61,178 nt of DNA from Nocardia cerradoensis NBRC 101014 (GTDB lineage: Bacteria; Actinomycetota; Actinomycetes; Mycobacteriales; Mycobacteriaceae). Under the pieces are notes generated by a model that had not been told where the DNA came from, did no database searches, and was given only the letters and a program-made list of their open reading frames with translations. The stretch's first letter is position 1. Each line of letters starts with the position of its first letter. The translations under genes and the position numbers were made by a program. The DNA is taken from assembly GCF_000308535.1 (NCBI RefSeq), contig NZ_BAFW01000161.1, positions 1 to 61,178 on the forward strand. Reading direction: 5' to 3'. This document shows positions 29,179-37,542 of this stretch, piece by piece.

Positions 29179-29490
29179 GTGACCGAGTTCGACCTCACCA
29201 CCTTCACCACCGCCATCCAGGACCGCAGTCGCAGCTGGGAGTCCAAAGCCATCACCTGGGAACTCACCCTCGGCCCGACCCGTGACAAATCCGCAGCCTG
29301 GGTCATCTGCGAAAGCACCCACACGGCCGCTCAGCTCACCGTCTGGACCAGCGGCGAAGCCGAACTCGACATCGCCAGCCTCACCACCGACGCCAGCACC
29401 AGCACCCACCACCAGTTCGCCGACCGTCAGGACCTCGAGGACTGCCTCGACCACCTCACCAAACGCCTCAACACCCCACCCACCCCTTGA
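29179..29490 (+). CDS. Hypothetical protein, 103 residues
   Basis: GTG start with GGAAAG 8 nt upstream. The acidic, Thr- and Trp-containing product starts (after fMet) TEFDLTTFTTAIQDRSRSW and ends DLEDCLDHLTKRLNTPPTP. Predicted alpha/beta, soluble, no signal peptide. It follows an IS110 remnant and precedes a repeat tract, so it probably arrived with mobile DNA. It resembles small immunity-like proteins in size and charge, but I do not recognise a family. Confidence 0.6.
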   Translation: MTEFDLTTFTTAIQDRSRSWESKAITWELTLGPTRDKSAAWVICESTHTAAQLTVWTSGEAELDIASLTTDASTSTHHQFADRQDLEDCLDHLTKRLNTPPTP

Positions 29491-29516
29491 CGAACCCCAT
29501 AGGGACACCCCCACGG

Positions 29517-29589
29517 GGCATCTCTCCCACACCCGGCCCGGCATCTCTCCCACCAACCCCGCCCGGCATCTCTGCCACCAACCCCGCAT
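29517..29589 (+). repeat. Three imperfect tandem repeats of 23-25 nt
   Basis: Units begin GGCATCTCTCCCAC at 29517 and 29540 and GGCATCTCTGCCAC at 29565, with C-rich tails (ACCAACCCCGCCC). They lie in the 330-bp noncoding gap between the hypothetical gene and the GntR gene; the rest of 29491-29821 shows no supported gene. Confidence 0.7.
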
Positions 29590-29821
29590 CACTTCCGCAC
29601 CCCCCCTAAACCACTCCCTCATCACTCCCACCATTCGCCCGCGTAACTTCCGACACCGGGGTTGCGGACGGGACCGCATCTCGCCACGCGACCGCGAAAT
29701 GCCGTGCGACGGCACCGGAAACCGCTGGTAGCAGCGCTGCGCACCGACCCGGACGACCGCGTAACCAGGTCTTTACCGGAAGTCCTTGTCGCGTAACGCG
29801 GATTCTCTGCACGCTACCGGC

Positions 29822-30646
29822 ATGCACCACCGCTCCGAACAGCTCCACTCCGATCGGACCGCTCACGACCGCCGGGCGTTCGGCGATCAGATGCGCGAAA
29901 TCCTGCCGGCCGCAGCACAACTGCCCGCCCGGCGCCTGCGCGATCTGCTGCGTGCGGACCTGCGAGCGGGCTCGTTCGGCACCGGACGGCTGCCCGGCGA
30001 GCCGGAATTGATGGCGCGCCACCATCTCCCGCGCGACGTGGTCCGCGCCGCGCTGAGCATGCTGCGTGCCGACGGTTTGATCGAGCGACGCCGCGGAGTG
30101 GGCACGGTCGCGGTCGGTGAGCACTACGTCGTATCCGGCGCGCTGCCGCCGGTGGGCCGGACGCTCGAGCAGCATCTGGCCCTGGGCCGGATCTCACCGC
30201 GCCTGCTGTATTGGGCCTGGATTCCGGCGCCGCCGGTGATCGCCGCCCATCTGGCCGGTGTCGGGCCCGGAGACGATTGCCTGTGCGTCGAATACGTCCT
30301 GCTGCTCGACGATCGCCCGCTCGCGGTGTTCACCAACTATTTGCGCGCACCGGAGGCGACGCGGATCGACCAGGCCGCGTTCGGCGACGACTTCTACAGC
30401 CTGTTGCGCGGCGGCCGGGTGGATGTCGGCGGCAGCGACGTCGGCGTCCAGGCCGCACGCGCCGACGAGACCACCGCGGCACTGCTGCACATCCTGCCCG
30501 GCGAGCCGGTGCTGCTGGTGGAACAGACCATCCGCACCAGCGACGGTATCGCCGTCGATTACGCGCTGGGTTCCTGCCGTGCCGAGATCCAGCTCGAACT
30601 CGGCGCCATCCCCCGTCTCGACATGACCGCCACCCTGTCCCGCTGA
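29822..30646 (+). CDS. GntR family regulator (HutC/UTRA type)
   Basis: A 274-residue regulator. The wHTH is at ~35-100 (LPARRLRDLLRADLRAGSFG, LPGEPELMARHHLPRDVVRAALSMLRADGLIERRRGVGTVA). A UTRA-like effector domain follows, ending VLLVEQTIRTSDGIAVDYALGSCRAEIQLEL. ATG at 29822 is the first plausible start. It lies 29 bp before the amidase and probably controls it. Confidence 0.87.
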   Translation: MHHRSEQLHSDRTAHDRRAFGDQMREILPAAAQLPARRLRDLLRADLRAGSFGTGRLPGEPELMARHHLPRDVVRAALSMLRADGLIERRRGVGTVAVGEHYVVSGALPPVGRTLEQHLALGRISPRLLYWAWIPAPPVIAAHLAGVGPGDDCLCVEYVLLLDDRPLAVFTNYLRAPEATRIDQAAFGDDFYSLLRGGRVDVGGSDVGVQAARADETTAALLHILPGEPVLLVEQTIRTSDGIAVDYALGSCRAEIQLELGAIPRLDMTATLSR

Positions 30647-30675
30647 CACCACCGCCCGCCCAGGTAAGGACGACC

Positions 30676-32094
30676 ATGACACTCGCCGACCCACCCGTAC
30701 TCTCCGGACTGACCGAGGCCGCCGCCGCGCTGCGCTCCGGCGAGACCACCGCCACCCGGCTGGTCGAACAGGCCCTCGCCGCCGCCGACGCGCACGACGC
30801 GACGCTCGGTGTCTACCTGTCGCGGTTCGACGAGCGCGCGGTCGCACAAGCCGCGCGCATCGACGAGAAGCTGGCCGCCGGTGTTCCGCTCGGCCCGCTG
30901 GCCGGAATCCCGGTGGGAATCAAGGATATTCTCGCCCATTCCGCCGCACCCACCACCGCGCAGAGCCTGGTTCTCGATCCCGGCTGGGGCGCTGCCCAGG
31001 GCGATTGCACGGTGGTCCGCCGCCTCGAGGAGGCCGGTGCCGTCGTCACCGGCAAGGTGACCACGATGGAGTTCGCCATCGGTCTCCCTGATCCGGCCAA
31101 ACCCTTTCCGGTACCGTGTAATCCGTGGGATCCGTCCCGCTGGGCGGGCGGGTCGAGTTCGGGATCGGGCAGCGGCGTGGCCGCCGGGATGTTCCTGGGC
31201 GCCGTCGGAACCGACACGGCGGGCAGTATCCGCATTCCGGCGGCCTTCAACGGGATCACCGGATTGAAGCCGACCTTCGGCCGCGTCCCGAAGTCCGGTG
31301 TGGTTCCGCTGGGCTACACCCTCGATCATCCGGGTCCGATGGCTCGTTCGGCCGCCGACTGCGCCCTGCTGCTGTCGGTTCTTGCGGGATACGACCCGGC
31401 CGATCCCTACAGTGCGCACACACCGGTCGACGACTATCCCGGCGCGCTCACCGGAGATCTCACCGGACTGACCATCGGCGTGGACACCCTGGACCGGTTC
31501 GCCGACGGCGGTATCGATCCCGCTCAGCCACAACGGTTTTCCGACGCCGTATCCGTGCTCGCCGCGGCGGGCGCCCGGATCGTGCCCGTGGAGGTGCCGA
31601 TGTACCGGGAACTGACCGCGGTCGACGTCGTGGTGATGCTGGCGGAGGCGCACGCCTACCACCGGCCCGCACTGCGCGAACGCTGGGCGGACTACGGACA
31701 GGCCACCCGCATCATCCTCGCCGGTGGGGATGCGGTCGGCGGCCCGGATTATGTTCAGGCTCAACGGGTTCGCCGCATCGGCAGGCAGCGGATGGCCGAA
31801 CTGCTGACGAAGGTCGACCTCGTGGTGACGCCGACCGGACACCTCGGCGCCCCCGCGATCGCCGACCTGGATCAGCTCCAACCGATGGGGGTGTTGTCGA
31901 GTCTGCACACCCCGTACTGGAACCCGCTCGGCAACCCCACCCTCGCGCTGCCGATCGGCACCACCGCCGACGGGCTGCCCCTGTCGATGTCGGTGTCCGG
32001 CAATCATTTCGCCGAAGCCACCGTCCTGCGCGCCGGGGACGCCTACCAGCGCCGCACCACCCACCACACCGAAATCCCCACCGCCCTCCGCTGA
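30676..32094 (+). CDS. Amidase (amidase-signature family)
   Basis: A 472-residue amide hydrolase with a Ser-cisSer-Lys triad. The Lys is in GIPVGIKDI (K83), the Ser-rich loop is GGSSSGSGSG (158-167), and the nucleophile lies in GTDTAGSIRIPA (S184). It has normal family length. The substrate is unknown; aryl- or alkyl-amides are possible. It lies between a GntR regulator and a 45-residue protein with a good ribosome site, which suggests one operon. Confidence 0.92.
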   Translation: MTLADPPVLSGLTEAAAALRSGETTATRLVEQALAAADAHDATLGVYLSRFDERAVAQAARIDEKLAAGVPLGPLAGIPVGIKDILAHSAAPTTAQSLVLDPGWGAAQGDCTVVRRLEEAGAVVTGKVTTMEFAIGLPDPAKPFPVPCNPWDPSRWAGGSSSGSGSGVAAGMFLGAVGTDTAGSIRIPAAFNGITGLKPTFGRVPKSGVVPLGYTLDHPGPMARSAADCALLLSVLAGYDPADPYSAHTPVDDYPGALTGDLTGLTIGVDTLDRFADGGIDPAQPQRFSDAVSVLAAAGARIVPVEVPMYRELTAVDVVVMLAEAHAYHRPALRERWADYGQATRIILAGGDAVGGPDYVQAQRVRRIGRQRMAELLTKVDLVVTPTGHLGAPAIADLDQLQPMGVLSSLHTPYWNPLGNPTLALPIGTTADGLPLSMSVSGNHFAEATVLRAGDAYQRRTTHHTEIPTALR

Positions 32095-32111
32095 ATCGTC
32101 AGGAGCCGATC

Positions 32112-32249
32112 ATGACCTGGACCACCGACCCCGAGGAAACCGCCGCGGTCGACGCAATGCGCGCGGCCGTGCGCGCCATGGCCGACCTGCTCACCACGGT
32201 CGACGCCGCCCGCTGGGCCGATCCGGCCGGCGGTTTCGGCCTCACCTGA
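32112..32249 (+). CDS. Small 45-residue protein after the amidase, unknown
   Basis: AGGAG lies 6 nt before the ATG, and the gene starts 17 nt after the amidase stop. The product (TWTTDPEETAAVDAMRAAVR, then TTVDAARWADPAGGFGLT) is mostly one amphipathic helix. Small helper subunits (AtzG type) accompany some amidases, but the similarity here is weak. It could also be the truncated start of a lost gene. Confidence 0.55.
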   Translation: MTWTTDPEETAAVDAMRAAVRAMADLLTTVDAARWADPAGGFGLT

Positions 32250-32257
32250 GGCCTCCG

Positions 32258-33691
32258 TCACCGGCGTTCGACGGCGGCGACGGCGACCGGGCCGGGCCCG
32301 AGCGCCGCGACGAGCCCACCGATCCGAGCGGCCCGGCGTTCGGCCTCCGCCAGTGCCGCCTCGCCGGCCGCGCGCGCCGCGCCGAGCCCGATGCGGGCGA
32401 CCAGGTCCGGACGCAACAGGGCGGACGGCCGCTGCGTCAGCCCCATCACGCGATAGAGGGTGGCGGCGACGACCGGGTCACGCTCGGCCGCGGCCAGTAC
32501 CGGATCGAGGGCCGCCACCGCGACCCGGATCACCGGATCCGGGTGCGGTCCGACGTGCGGCATCGCGCTGTCGGCGATCACGGTGAGCTGCCAGGCGATA
32601 TCGATCTCGGGTGTGACGGCGGTATAGAAGCGGCGGGCCAGGTCACGTTCGCCGCCCGCGGCGAGGCAGCGTTGCAGCACCCGCATCTGGATCGCCGCGA
32701 TCGTCATGCCCTGGCCGTAGACGGGACTGAAACTGCACAGACCGTCACCGACCGCGAGCAGGCCGGCCGGGAACCGGTCGAGGCGTTCGTAGCGCCGGCG
32801 CAGGTTGGCCTTGTAGCGGAAGGTGGCGATATCGGTGAGCAGTTCGCCGCGGCGCAACGCCGCGCGCACGTCCGGCGGAGCGAGGGCCGCTGCGGCGTCC
32901 AGGAAGCCGTCCGGGTCCGCGGGTGGTTGTTCGCCGGCGTGCCCGATCAGCGTGAGCACGTAGCGATTCCGCCCCTCCACCGCGAACAGCGCCAGGGCCC
33001 GCGGCGGGAGTTCCCGCACACCGATGGTCAGCGATTTGTCGGTCCCCAGCGCACCCGGCTCGAGTTCGATGAAGGCGCTGCGGTAGACGATATCGATGGT
33101 GGTGCCCTCTTCCCGTGGTCGCGGATAGCCGAGGGCGCTCAGCCAGGCCGGGACTACCCCGCCGCGCCCGGTCGCGGCGACCACGAGGTCGGCGCTCAGG
33201 TCTTCCCTACCGCCCGCGTCGTGCACGGTGACACCGGTGACGCGCGTCGCGAACGGATTCGTGATGACACCGGAGACCTGGGACCGGTCGCGCAGCGTGA
33301 CATTCGGAATCGACAGAATACGTTGCCGCACATGGTGTTCCACATGTGGGCGGCTGGCCTGGAGGCCGCGATAGCCGGTGGAGACCTGCGCGAGTGTGCG
33401 CCCGGCCATCTGAAAGTTGACCTCCCCCAGCACATCACAGTCGATCGCCCCGGCGGCGCGCAGCTGCGCCTCGAATCCCGGAAAGAACTCCTCGAGCAAG
33501 TCCTTTCCGCGCGGCAGCAGCCCGTGCACGTGCCGGCCCTGGGGCACACCCCGGCGCGCCTCCGGACCCTCGGGCAGCGCATCACGCTCGACGACGGTCA
33601 CGCGGTCGTAGTGGTCGCCGAGCACGCGGGCCGCGAGCAGGCCGCCCATTCCGGCCCCCACGACCACCGCATGTTCACCGATTCTCGCCAT
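32258..33691 (-). CDS. FAD-dependent oxidoreductase/monooxygenase
   Basis: A 477-residue flavoprotein. The FAD Rossmann motif is at residues ~8-35 (AVVVGAGMGGLLAARVLGDHYDRVTVVERD). The second FAD motif is LLAVGDGLCSFSPVYGQGM near 320, with RGVPQGRHVHGLLPRG early on. It resembles the geranylgeranyl reductase/PHBH superfamily members common in Nocardia. The substrate is unknown. It is divergent from a TetR gene and shares a 28-bp operator with it. Confidence 0.85.
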   Translation of the reverse strand: MARIGEHAVVVGAGMGGLLAARVLGDHYDRVTVVERDALPEGPEARRGVPQGRHVHGLLPRGKDLLEEFFPGFEAQLRAAGAIDCDVLGEVNFQMAGRTLAQVSTGYRGLQASRPHVEHHVRQRILSIPNVTLRDRSQVSGVITNPFATRVTGVTVHDAGGREDLSADLVVAATGRGGVVPAWLSALGYPRPREEGTTIDIVYRSAFIELEPGALGTDKSLTIGVRELPPRALALFAVEGRNRYVLTLIGHAGEQPPADPDGFLDAAAALAPPDVRAALRRGELLTDIATFRYKANLRRRYERLDRFPAGLLAVGDGLCSFSPVYGQGMTIAAIQMRVLQRCLAAGGERDLARRFYTAVTPEIDIAWQLTVIADSAMPHVGPHPDPVIRVAVAALDPVLAAAERDPVVAATLYRVMGLTQRPSALLRPDLVARIGLGAARAAGEAALAEAERRAARIGGLVAALGPGPVAVAAVERR

Positions 33692-33712
33692 CGAGCCACC
33701 TTCATCGCACTA

Positions 33713-33740
33713 CTGAGACTGAAATACAAAATAGTCTCAG
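33713..33740. promoter_or_regulatory. 28-bp operator between the flavoprotein and tetR genes
   Basis: CTGAGACT, 12-nt A/T-rich spacer, AGTCTCAG: perfect 8-bp arms. The spacer contains TACAAAAT, a likely -10 for the tetR gene whose ATG follows at 33742. Binding would block both divergent promoters. Confidence 0.75.
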
Positions 33741-33741
33741 G

Positions 33742-34350
33742 ATGGCGAGGAAACAACCGCCATTCCCGACTCACCGGCACGGCAGGCACAATGAGGCGGT
33801 GACCAGGTCCGCGACCGAACTGATGGATGCCGCACTGCAACTCGTGGCGGAATCCGGCCTGACCGACCTGACACTGACCGACGTGGCGCGGCGCGCGGGC
33901 GTCTCGCGCGCGACCACCTACCGGGAGTTCGGCGACAAGGACGGACTGGTGGCCGCCCTCGTCCGGCGCGAAATCGGCACGATGATCGCCGCCGCGTACC
34001 AGGAGGTCGACATGACGGCGCCGACACCGGAGTTGGCCCGCACGGCAACGCTTTTCGCGCTGCGCTATCTGCGGGCCCACGAGGCGTTCCGGTACATCCG
34101 CGGTCACGAGCCACAGTGGCTGCTGAACGCGGCGGTCACCCACATGGAGTCCGAGCGCAATCTCGTCGAGACCGTGGCCGCGCTGCTGACCCCGCTGCTC
34201 TCACTGCGACGCGCCGGCGATCTGTCCGTGACACCGGAACAAGCCGCCGAGATCATCGTGCGCACCGTGTTGTCGCACATACTCGTCGAACGCAGCACCC
34301 TGAGCGACGACGAGATCGCGGCGATGGTCGTACGGGCGACGTCGGCCTGA
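33742..34350 (+). CDS. TetR family regulator
   Basis: A 202-residue TetR protein. The HTH is in LMDAALQLVAESGLTDLTLTDVARRAGVSRATTYREFGDKDGLVAALV (about residues 28-75). An ATG at 33742 directly abuts the operator and -10, implying a leaderless mRNA; GTG at 33799 is the alternative and would give a shorter, more typical N terminus. It probably represses itself and the divergent flavoprotein. Confidence 0.88.
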   Translation: MARKQPPFPTHRHGRHNEAVTRSATELMDAALQLVAESGLTDLTLTDVARRAGVSRATTYREFGDKDGLVAALVRREIGTMIAAAYQEVDMTAPTPELARTATLFALRYLRAHEAFRYIRGHEPQWLLNAAVTHMESERNLVETVAALLTPLLSLRRAGDLSVTPEQAAEIIVRTVLSHILVERSTLSDDEIAAMVVRATSA

Positions 34351-34547
34351 GAACACCCTCGCGCCGAGGCCCCTCGATCTGAGACGGCCTCCACGTCGAG
34401 TATCACCGCCGCACCGCTGAGCGCCACCACGGCGAGTCGGACTTCCCACTTCGCCTGCCCGTAGCCATCCCGCCCGCGACGGTCCGCCCCTCTCATCGAC
34501 CTCCCCCGGGCGGCAAACGGACGTGACCCAGTGCACAGCCCATTTAG

Positions 34548-34577
34548 GTTGTGTACAACTTAATTGCGTCCTACATT
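34548..34577 (+). promoter_or_regulatory. ohrR-ohr promoter with embedded operator
   Basis: -35 TTGTGT (34549-34554), 17-bp spacer, -10 TACATT (34572-34577); ATG begins 7 nt after the -10, so the mRNA may be leaderless. A dyad GTTGT-GT-ACAAC (34548-34559) and an adjoining CAACTTAATTG dyad resemble OhrR boxes (TACAA...TTGTA type). Confidence 0.65.
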
Positions 34578-34584
34578 TGTCGTC

Positions 34585-35058
34585 ATGACCGATCCGCTGG
34601 CACTGGACCAGCAGCTGTGCTTCCAGCTGTACGCCGCCTCCCGCGCGGTGACGGCCCGCTATCGGCCACAGCTGGACGCACTGGGGCTGACCTACCCGCA
34701 GTATCTGGTCATGCTGGCGCTGTGGGAGCGCGACGGCCGCGGCGTCGGTGACCTCTGCGCCGCCCTCGCCCTGGATTCCGGCACGCTCTCACCGCTGTTG
34801 AAACGCTTGGAGGCCGCCGGGTTCGTCGAACGCCGGCGTGCCGCGGACGACGAGCGCCGGGTGGAGATCCGGCTCACCGAACGCGGGGACGCACTGCGAG
34901 AACGCGCGTGCGACATTCCGGCGCGCATGGCCACCGCATTCGGTGGCGGACTGTCCCTGGACGAGCTGGTGACCCTGCGCGAAACACTGGCACGGCTGAC
35001 CGCCGCGCTGAACACCGAACCGGATGCGGAAGGCGCATCCACCGAGAGAAAGCGATGA
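34585..35058 (+). CDS. ohrR: MarR-family organic hydroperoxide sensor OhrR
   Basis: A 157-residue wHTH repressor. The N-terminal sensing cysteine is C12 in LDQQLCFQLYAASRAV, the OhrR hallmark. The recognition region is LALDSGTLSPLLKRLEAAGFVERRRAADDERRVEI. Other cysteines (in DLCAAL and ERACDIP) might form the second thiol. It is oxidised by organic peroxides and then releases ohr. ATGA overlap with ohr. Confidence 0.93.
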   Translation: MTDPLALDQQLCFQLYAASRAVTARYRPQLDALGLTYPQYLVMLALWERDGRGVGDLCAALALDSGTLSPLLKRLEAAGFVERRRAADDERRVEIRLTERGDALRERACDIPARMATAFGGGLSLDELVTLRETLARLTAALNTEPDAEGASTERKR

Positions 35059-35486
35059 CCGATATGGCAATCCTCTACACCGCCGAGGCCCTGGCCACCG
35101 GAGACGGCCGCAACGGCCACGCCCGCACCACCGACGGCAAGCTCGACGTCGACCTCGCGACGCCGCCGGAAATGGGCGGCAGCGGAGCGGGCACCAACCC
35201 GGAGCAGCTGTTCGCCGCCGGGTATGCCGCATGCTTCCACTCCGCACTGCGCCTTGTCGGCAAGCAGGAGAAGGTCGACGTCAGCGATTCCGCGGTCGGC
35301 GCGAAGGTCGGCATCGGCCCGAACGACGCGGGCGGCTTCGGCCTCGAGGTGACCCTGGAGGTGTCACTGCCGCACCTGTCGCGCGACGAGGCTCAGGCGC
35401 TGGCCGACAAGGCACACCAGGTGTGCCCGTACTCGAATGCGACGCGTGGCAACATCGACGTCCACGTGATCGTCGCCGAGGACTGA
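35055..35486 (+). CDS. ohr: Organic hydroperoxide resistance peroxidase Ohr
   Basis: A 143-residue OsmC/Ohr fold protein that reduces organic hydroperoxides with a lipoyl or dithiol donor. The reactive Cys60 (AACFHSAL) and partner Cys124 (QVCPYSNATRGN) are both present. It is translationally coupled to ohrR. The stop codon is 1 nt from the convergent stop of the small zinc-ribbon gene. Confidence 0.95.
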   Translation: MTDMAILYTAEALATGDGRNGHARTTDGKLDVDLATPPEMGGSGAGTNPEQLFAAGYAACFHSALRLVGKQEKVDVSDSAVGAKVGIGPNDAGGFGLEVTLEVSLPHLSRDEAQALADKAHQVCPYSNATRGNIDVHVIVAED

Positions 35487-35487
35487 G

Positions 35488-35643
35488 TCAGCCGCGCTGC
35501 CACCAGCGCTTCGCCGGCGCCGGGTCGGTGTGCCCGCCACACCACCGGTCGGCCGGAACCGTGGCACGCACCTCGTCGATGTGGGCGCCGCAGCCGGACC
35601 AGGTGGTCTTGCCGCAGGTCGTACAGGTGATCGGGACGCACAT
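35488..35643 (-). CDS. Small Cys-rich (zinc-ribbon-like) protein, 51 residues
   Basis: ATG at 35643 with GAGGAG 5 nt upstream. The product begins MCVPITCTTCGKTTWSGCG and later has DRWCGGHTD. The CxxC plus later cysteine/histidines suggest one zinc site. Such proteins with the MC-P-TC-TCGKTTW start are widespread single-gene neighbours in actinobacteria, from memory. The function is unknown. It is convergent with ohr and downstream of the stress-protein gene, possibly in one operon. Confidence 0.75.
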   Translation of the reverse strand: MCVPITCTTCGKTTWSGCGAHIDEVRATVPADRWCGGHTDPAPAKRWWQRG

Positions 35644-35679
35644 GACATCTCCTCGTGGTCGGGGCGTCGTGATGCGCCG

Positions 35680-36615
35680 TCAGCGGCGCACCACCATGAT
35701 GGGACATTCGACCGAACCGATCAGCGCCGCACTCGTCGAGCCGAGCAGCATTCCGGCGAATCCGCCGCGGCCGCGGCTGCCCACGACCACCAGTTGTGCC
35801 GAATCCGAATGCTCCAGCAGCGATTTCGCGGGATTGTCGCGCACCACCTGCAGAGTGACCGGCAGCTCGGGATACCGTTCGCGCCACGGCGTGAGCCGCT
35901 CGGCGAGCATGGCGTGTTCGGCACGGACGATGGTATCCCAGCCGAACATCGAGATGTCGAGACCGGTGGTGTCGCTCCACGAATGCAGCGCCACCAGCTC
36001 CACACCACGCCGGTGCGCCTCGGCGAAGGCCGCGTCGACGGCGGGTTCACTGTTCTCGGTGCCGTCGACACCCACCAGCACCGGGCGCTGCGCCGTGACC
36101 GGGTCGGTGGCCGAATGGGATTTGACGATCACCACCGGACATTTCGCGTGATGGACCAGCGCCGAGCTGACCGACCCCAGCAGTCCGCGCTGCAACGCAC
36201 CCCGCCCGCGGCTGCCCGCGACCAGCGCGCCGGCGGTCTCCGACCGCACCAGCATGTCGCCGATGATCAGTTCCAGTCCCAGTTCGGCGTCGATATCGAG
36301 ATCCGGCCCGCCGATGTCGCGAGCCACCTGCGTCGCGCGCGTGAGGATCTGCTCACCGTCGGTGCGCAACCAATCCGGCTGTGCCGTACCGGCGGCCAGG
36401 CCGGGACCGAAACTCGCCGGAATCGCGATCGAATGCACGATCTGCAGCGATGATCCGCCCAGTGCCGCATCGCGGGCCGCCCAGGCCACCGCCTGCAGCG
36501 AGGTCGGCGAGCCGTCCACGGCGACGACGATCGGCCCCTTCGCGGTCTCCGGCTGCCCGGTACGTGCGGACTTCGCGGGCGCGGACTTCTCGGTCACGGA
36601 TTCCTCGGTGGTCAC
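35680..36615 (-). CDS. Universal stress protein, two UspA domains
   Basis: A 311-residue tandem Usp. Domain 1 begins PIVVAVDGSPTSLQAVAWAARDAAL and ends with the ATP motif GDMLVRSETAGALVAGSRGRGALQRGLLGSVS. Domain 2 begins RPVLVGVDGTENSEPAVDAAF and ends VVVGSRGRGGFAGMLLGSTS. Both G-2x-G-9x-G(S/T) nucleotide loops are kept. I chose GTG at 36615: the strong GAGGAGG lies 6 nt upstream, whereas the ATG two codons earlier abuts it. Such proteins are typically DosR- or stress-controlled. Confidence 0.92.
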   Translation of the reverse strand: MTTEESVTEKSAPAKSARTGQPETAKGPIVVAVDGSPTSLQAVAWAARDAALGGSSLQIVHSIAIPASFGPGLAAGTAQPDWLRTDGEQILTRATQVARDIGGPDLDIDAELGLELIIGDMLVRSETAGALVAGSRGRGALQRGLLGSVSSALVHHAKCPVVIVKSHSATDPVTAQRPVLVGVDGTENSEPAVDAAFAEAHRRGVELVALHSWSDTTGLDISMFGWDTIVRAEHAMLAERLTPWRERYPELPVTLQVVRDNPAKSLLEHSDSAQLVVVGSRGRGGFAGMLLGSTSAALIGSVECPIMVVRR

Positions 36616-36759
36616 GAACATCCTCCTCGATCGACTACGCGGCGTACGAAAGCCGGTCCGGCCCGACGGCCGCCACCGGGCGAAACGGGAGCACTACACC
36701 TCTCGGAACAGCTCGATCGTAGCCGGAGGGCGGCGAATCCCCCGGCATCGCTCCCACCC

Positions 36760-36776
36760 AACTGGTCTGACCACTT
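36760..36776. promoter_or_regulatory. FadR/GntR-type operator
   Basis: AACTGGTCTGACCACTT contains the perfect dyad TGGTC-T-GACCA, the core of FadR-subfamily operators (TGGT-N3-ACCA). It abuts the -35 of the adjacent regulator gene, which suggests autorepression. Confidence 0.8.
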
Positions 36777-36803
36777 GACCTCTGACCGCAGCGGGTTTAG
36801 CGT
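36775..36803 (+). promoter_or_regulatory. Promoter of the FadR-type regulator, leaderless layout
   Basis: -35 TTGACC (36775-36780), 17-bp spacer, -10 TAGCGT (36798-36803), and the ATG exactly 7 nt further on at 36811. No Shine-Dalgarno is seen before the ATG. Confidence 0.6.
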
Positions 36804-36810
36804 TCCCGTC

Positions 36811-37542
36811 ATGGCCTTTCAGCGGATCGACCGGCAGACGGTCCCCGACGCGGTATTCGACCAGCTCGTCACCGAGGTCCTCGACGGAGAACTTCCGGCG
36901 GGCGCCACCCTTCCGGCCGAACGGCAACTCGCCGAGGCGCTCGGAGTGTCGCGGCCGACCGTGCGGGAGGCGCTGCGCAAGCTCGCGCACACCGGGCTCA
37001 TCGACGTGCGCCAGGGCGGGGCGACCACGGTGCGCGACTTCCGTCGTGCGGCCGGATTGGATCTGCTGCCCCGGCTCATCGTGCGCAACGGCGAGTTCGA
37101 CCACACCGTGGTCGCGAGCATCCTGCAGGCGCGGCTGGTCCTGGGCCGGGAGGTCGCCGCCCTGGCCGCCGAACAGGGCGGCACGCAACTGCACGCCGAA
37201 CTCGGCGACTGCCTGGAATCGCTTGCCGCACAACAGGAGCCGGTCGCACAGCAGCTCGAGGCGCTGAAATTCTGGGACCACATCGTCGACGGCACCGGGT
37301 CGATCGTGTTCCGGCTGCTGTTCAACACGCTGCGGGAGGTCTACGAGCCCGCGATCGTCGCGCTGGCCGGGGTGATGGCCGCCGAGGTCGGCAGCATCGA
37401 CCACTACCGCCGGCTCACCGCGGCCGTCGTCGGCGGCGACCCGGCCGCGGCCCGCACCGCCGCGGACACGCTGTTGCGCGTCGCCGCAACACAATTCGAC
37501 ACCGTGATACGCACAATGGAAGGTGCGGACGATGACCGCTGA
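36811..37542 (+). CDS. GntR family regulator, FadR subfamily
   Basis: A 243-residue protein. The wHTH is at residues ~10-75 (VFDQLVTEVLDGELPAGATLPAERQLAEALGVSRPTVREALRKLAHTGLIDVRQGG), with a helical FCD-like C-terminal domain. The operator at 36760-36776 fits the subfamily. It overlaps the fatty acid hydroxylase gene by 11 nt, so the ligand may be a fatty acid or acyl-CoA (inference). Confidence 0.9.
   Translation: MAFQRIDRQTVPDAVFDQLVTEVLDGELPAGATLPAERQLAEALGVSRPTVREALRKLAHTGLIDVRQGGATTVRDFRRAAGLDLLPRLIVRNGEFDHTVVASILQARLVLGREVAALAAEQGGTQLHAELGDCLESLAAQQEPVAQQLEALKFWDHIVDGTGSIVFRLLFNTLREVYEPAIVALAGVMAAEVGSIDHYRRLTAAVVGGDPAAARTAADTLLRVAATQFDTVIRTMEGADDDR

Noticed and set aside
29517..29589. 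Possible CRISPR-like array
   Set aside because: Three adjacent, imperfect 23-25-nt units with no spacers and no cas genes; a simple tandem repeat.
34351..34584. Possible gene between TetR and ohrR
   Set aside because: No frame with a credible start and coding composition; only the ohrR promoter is supported.
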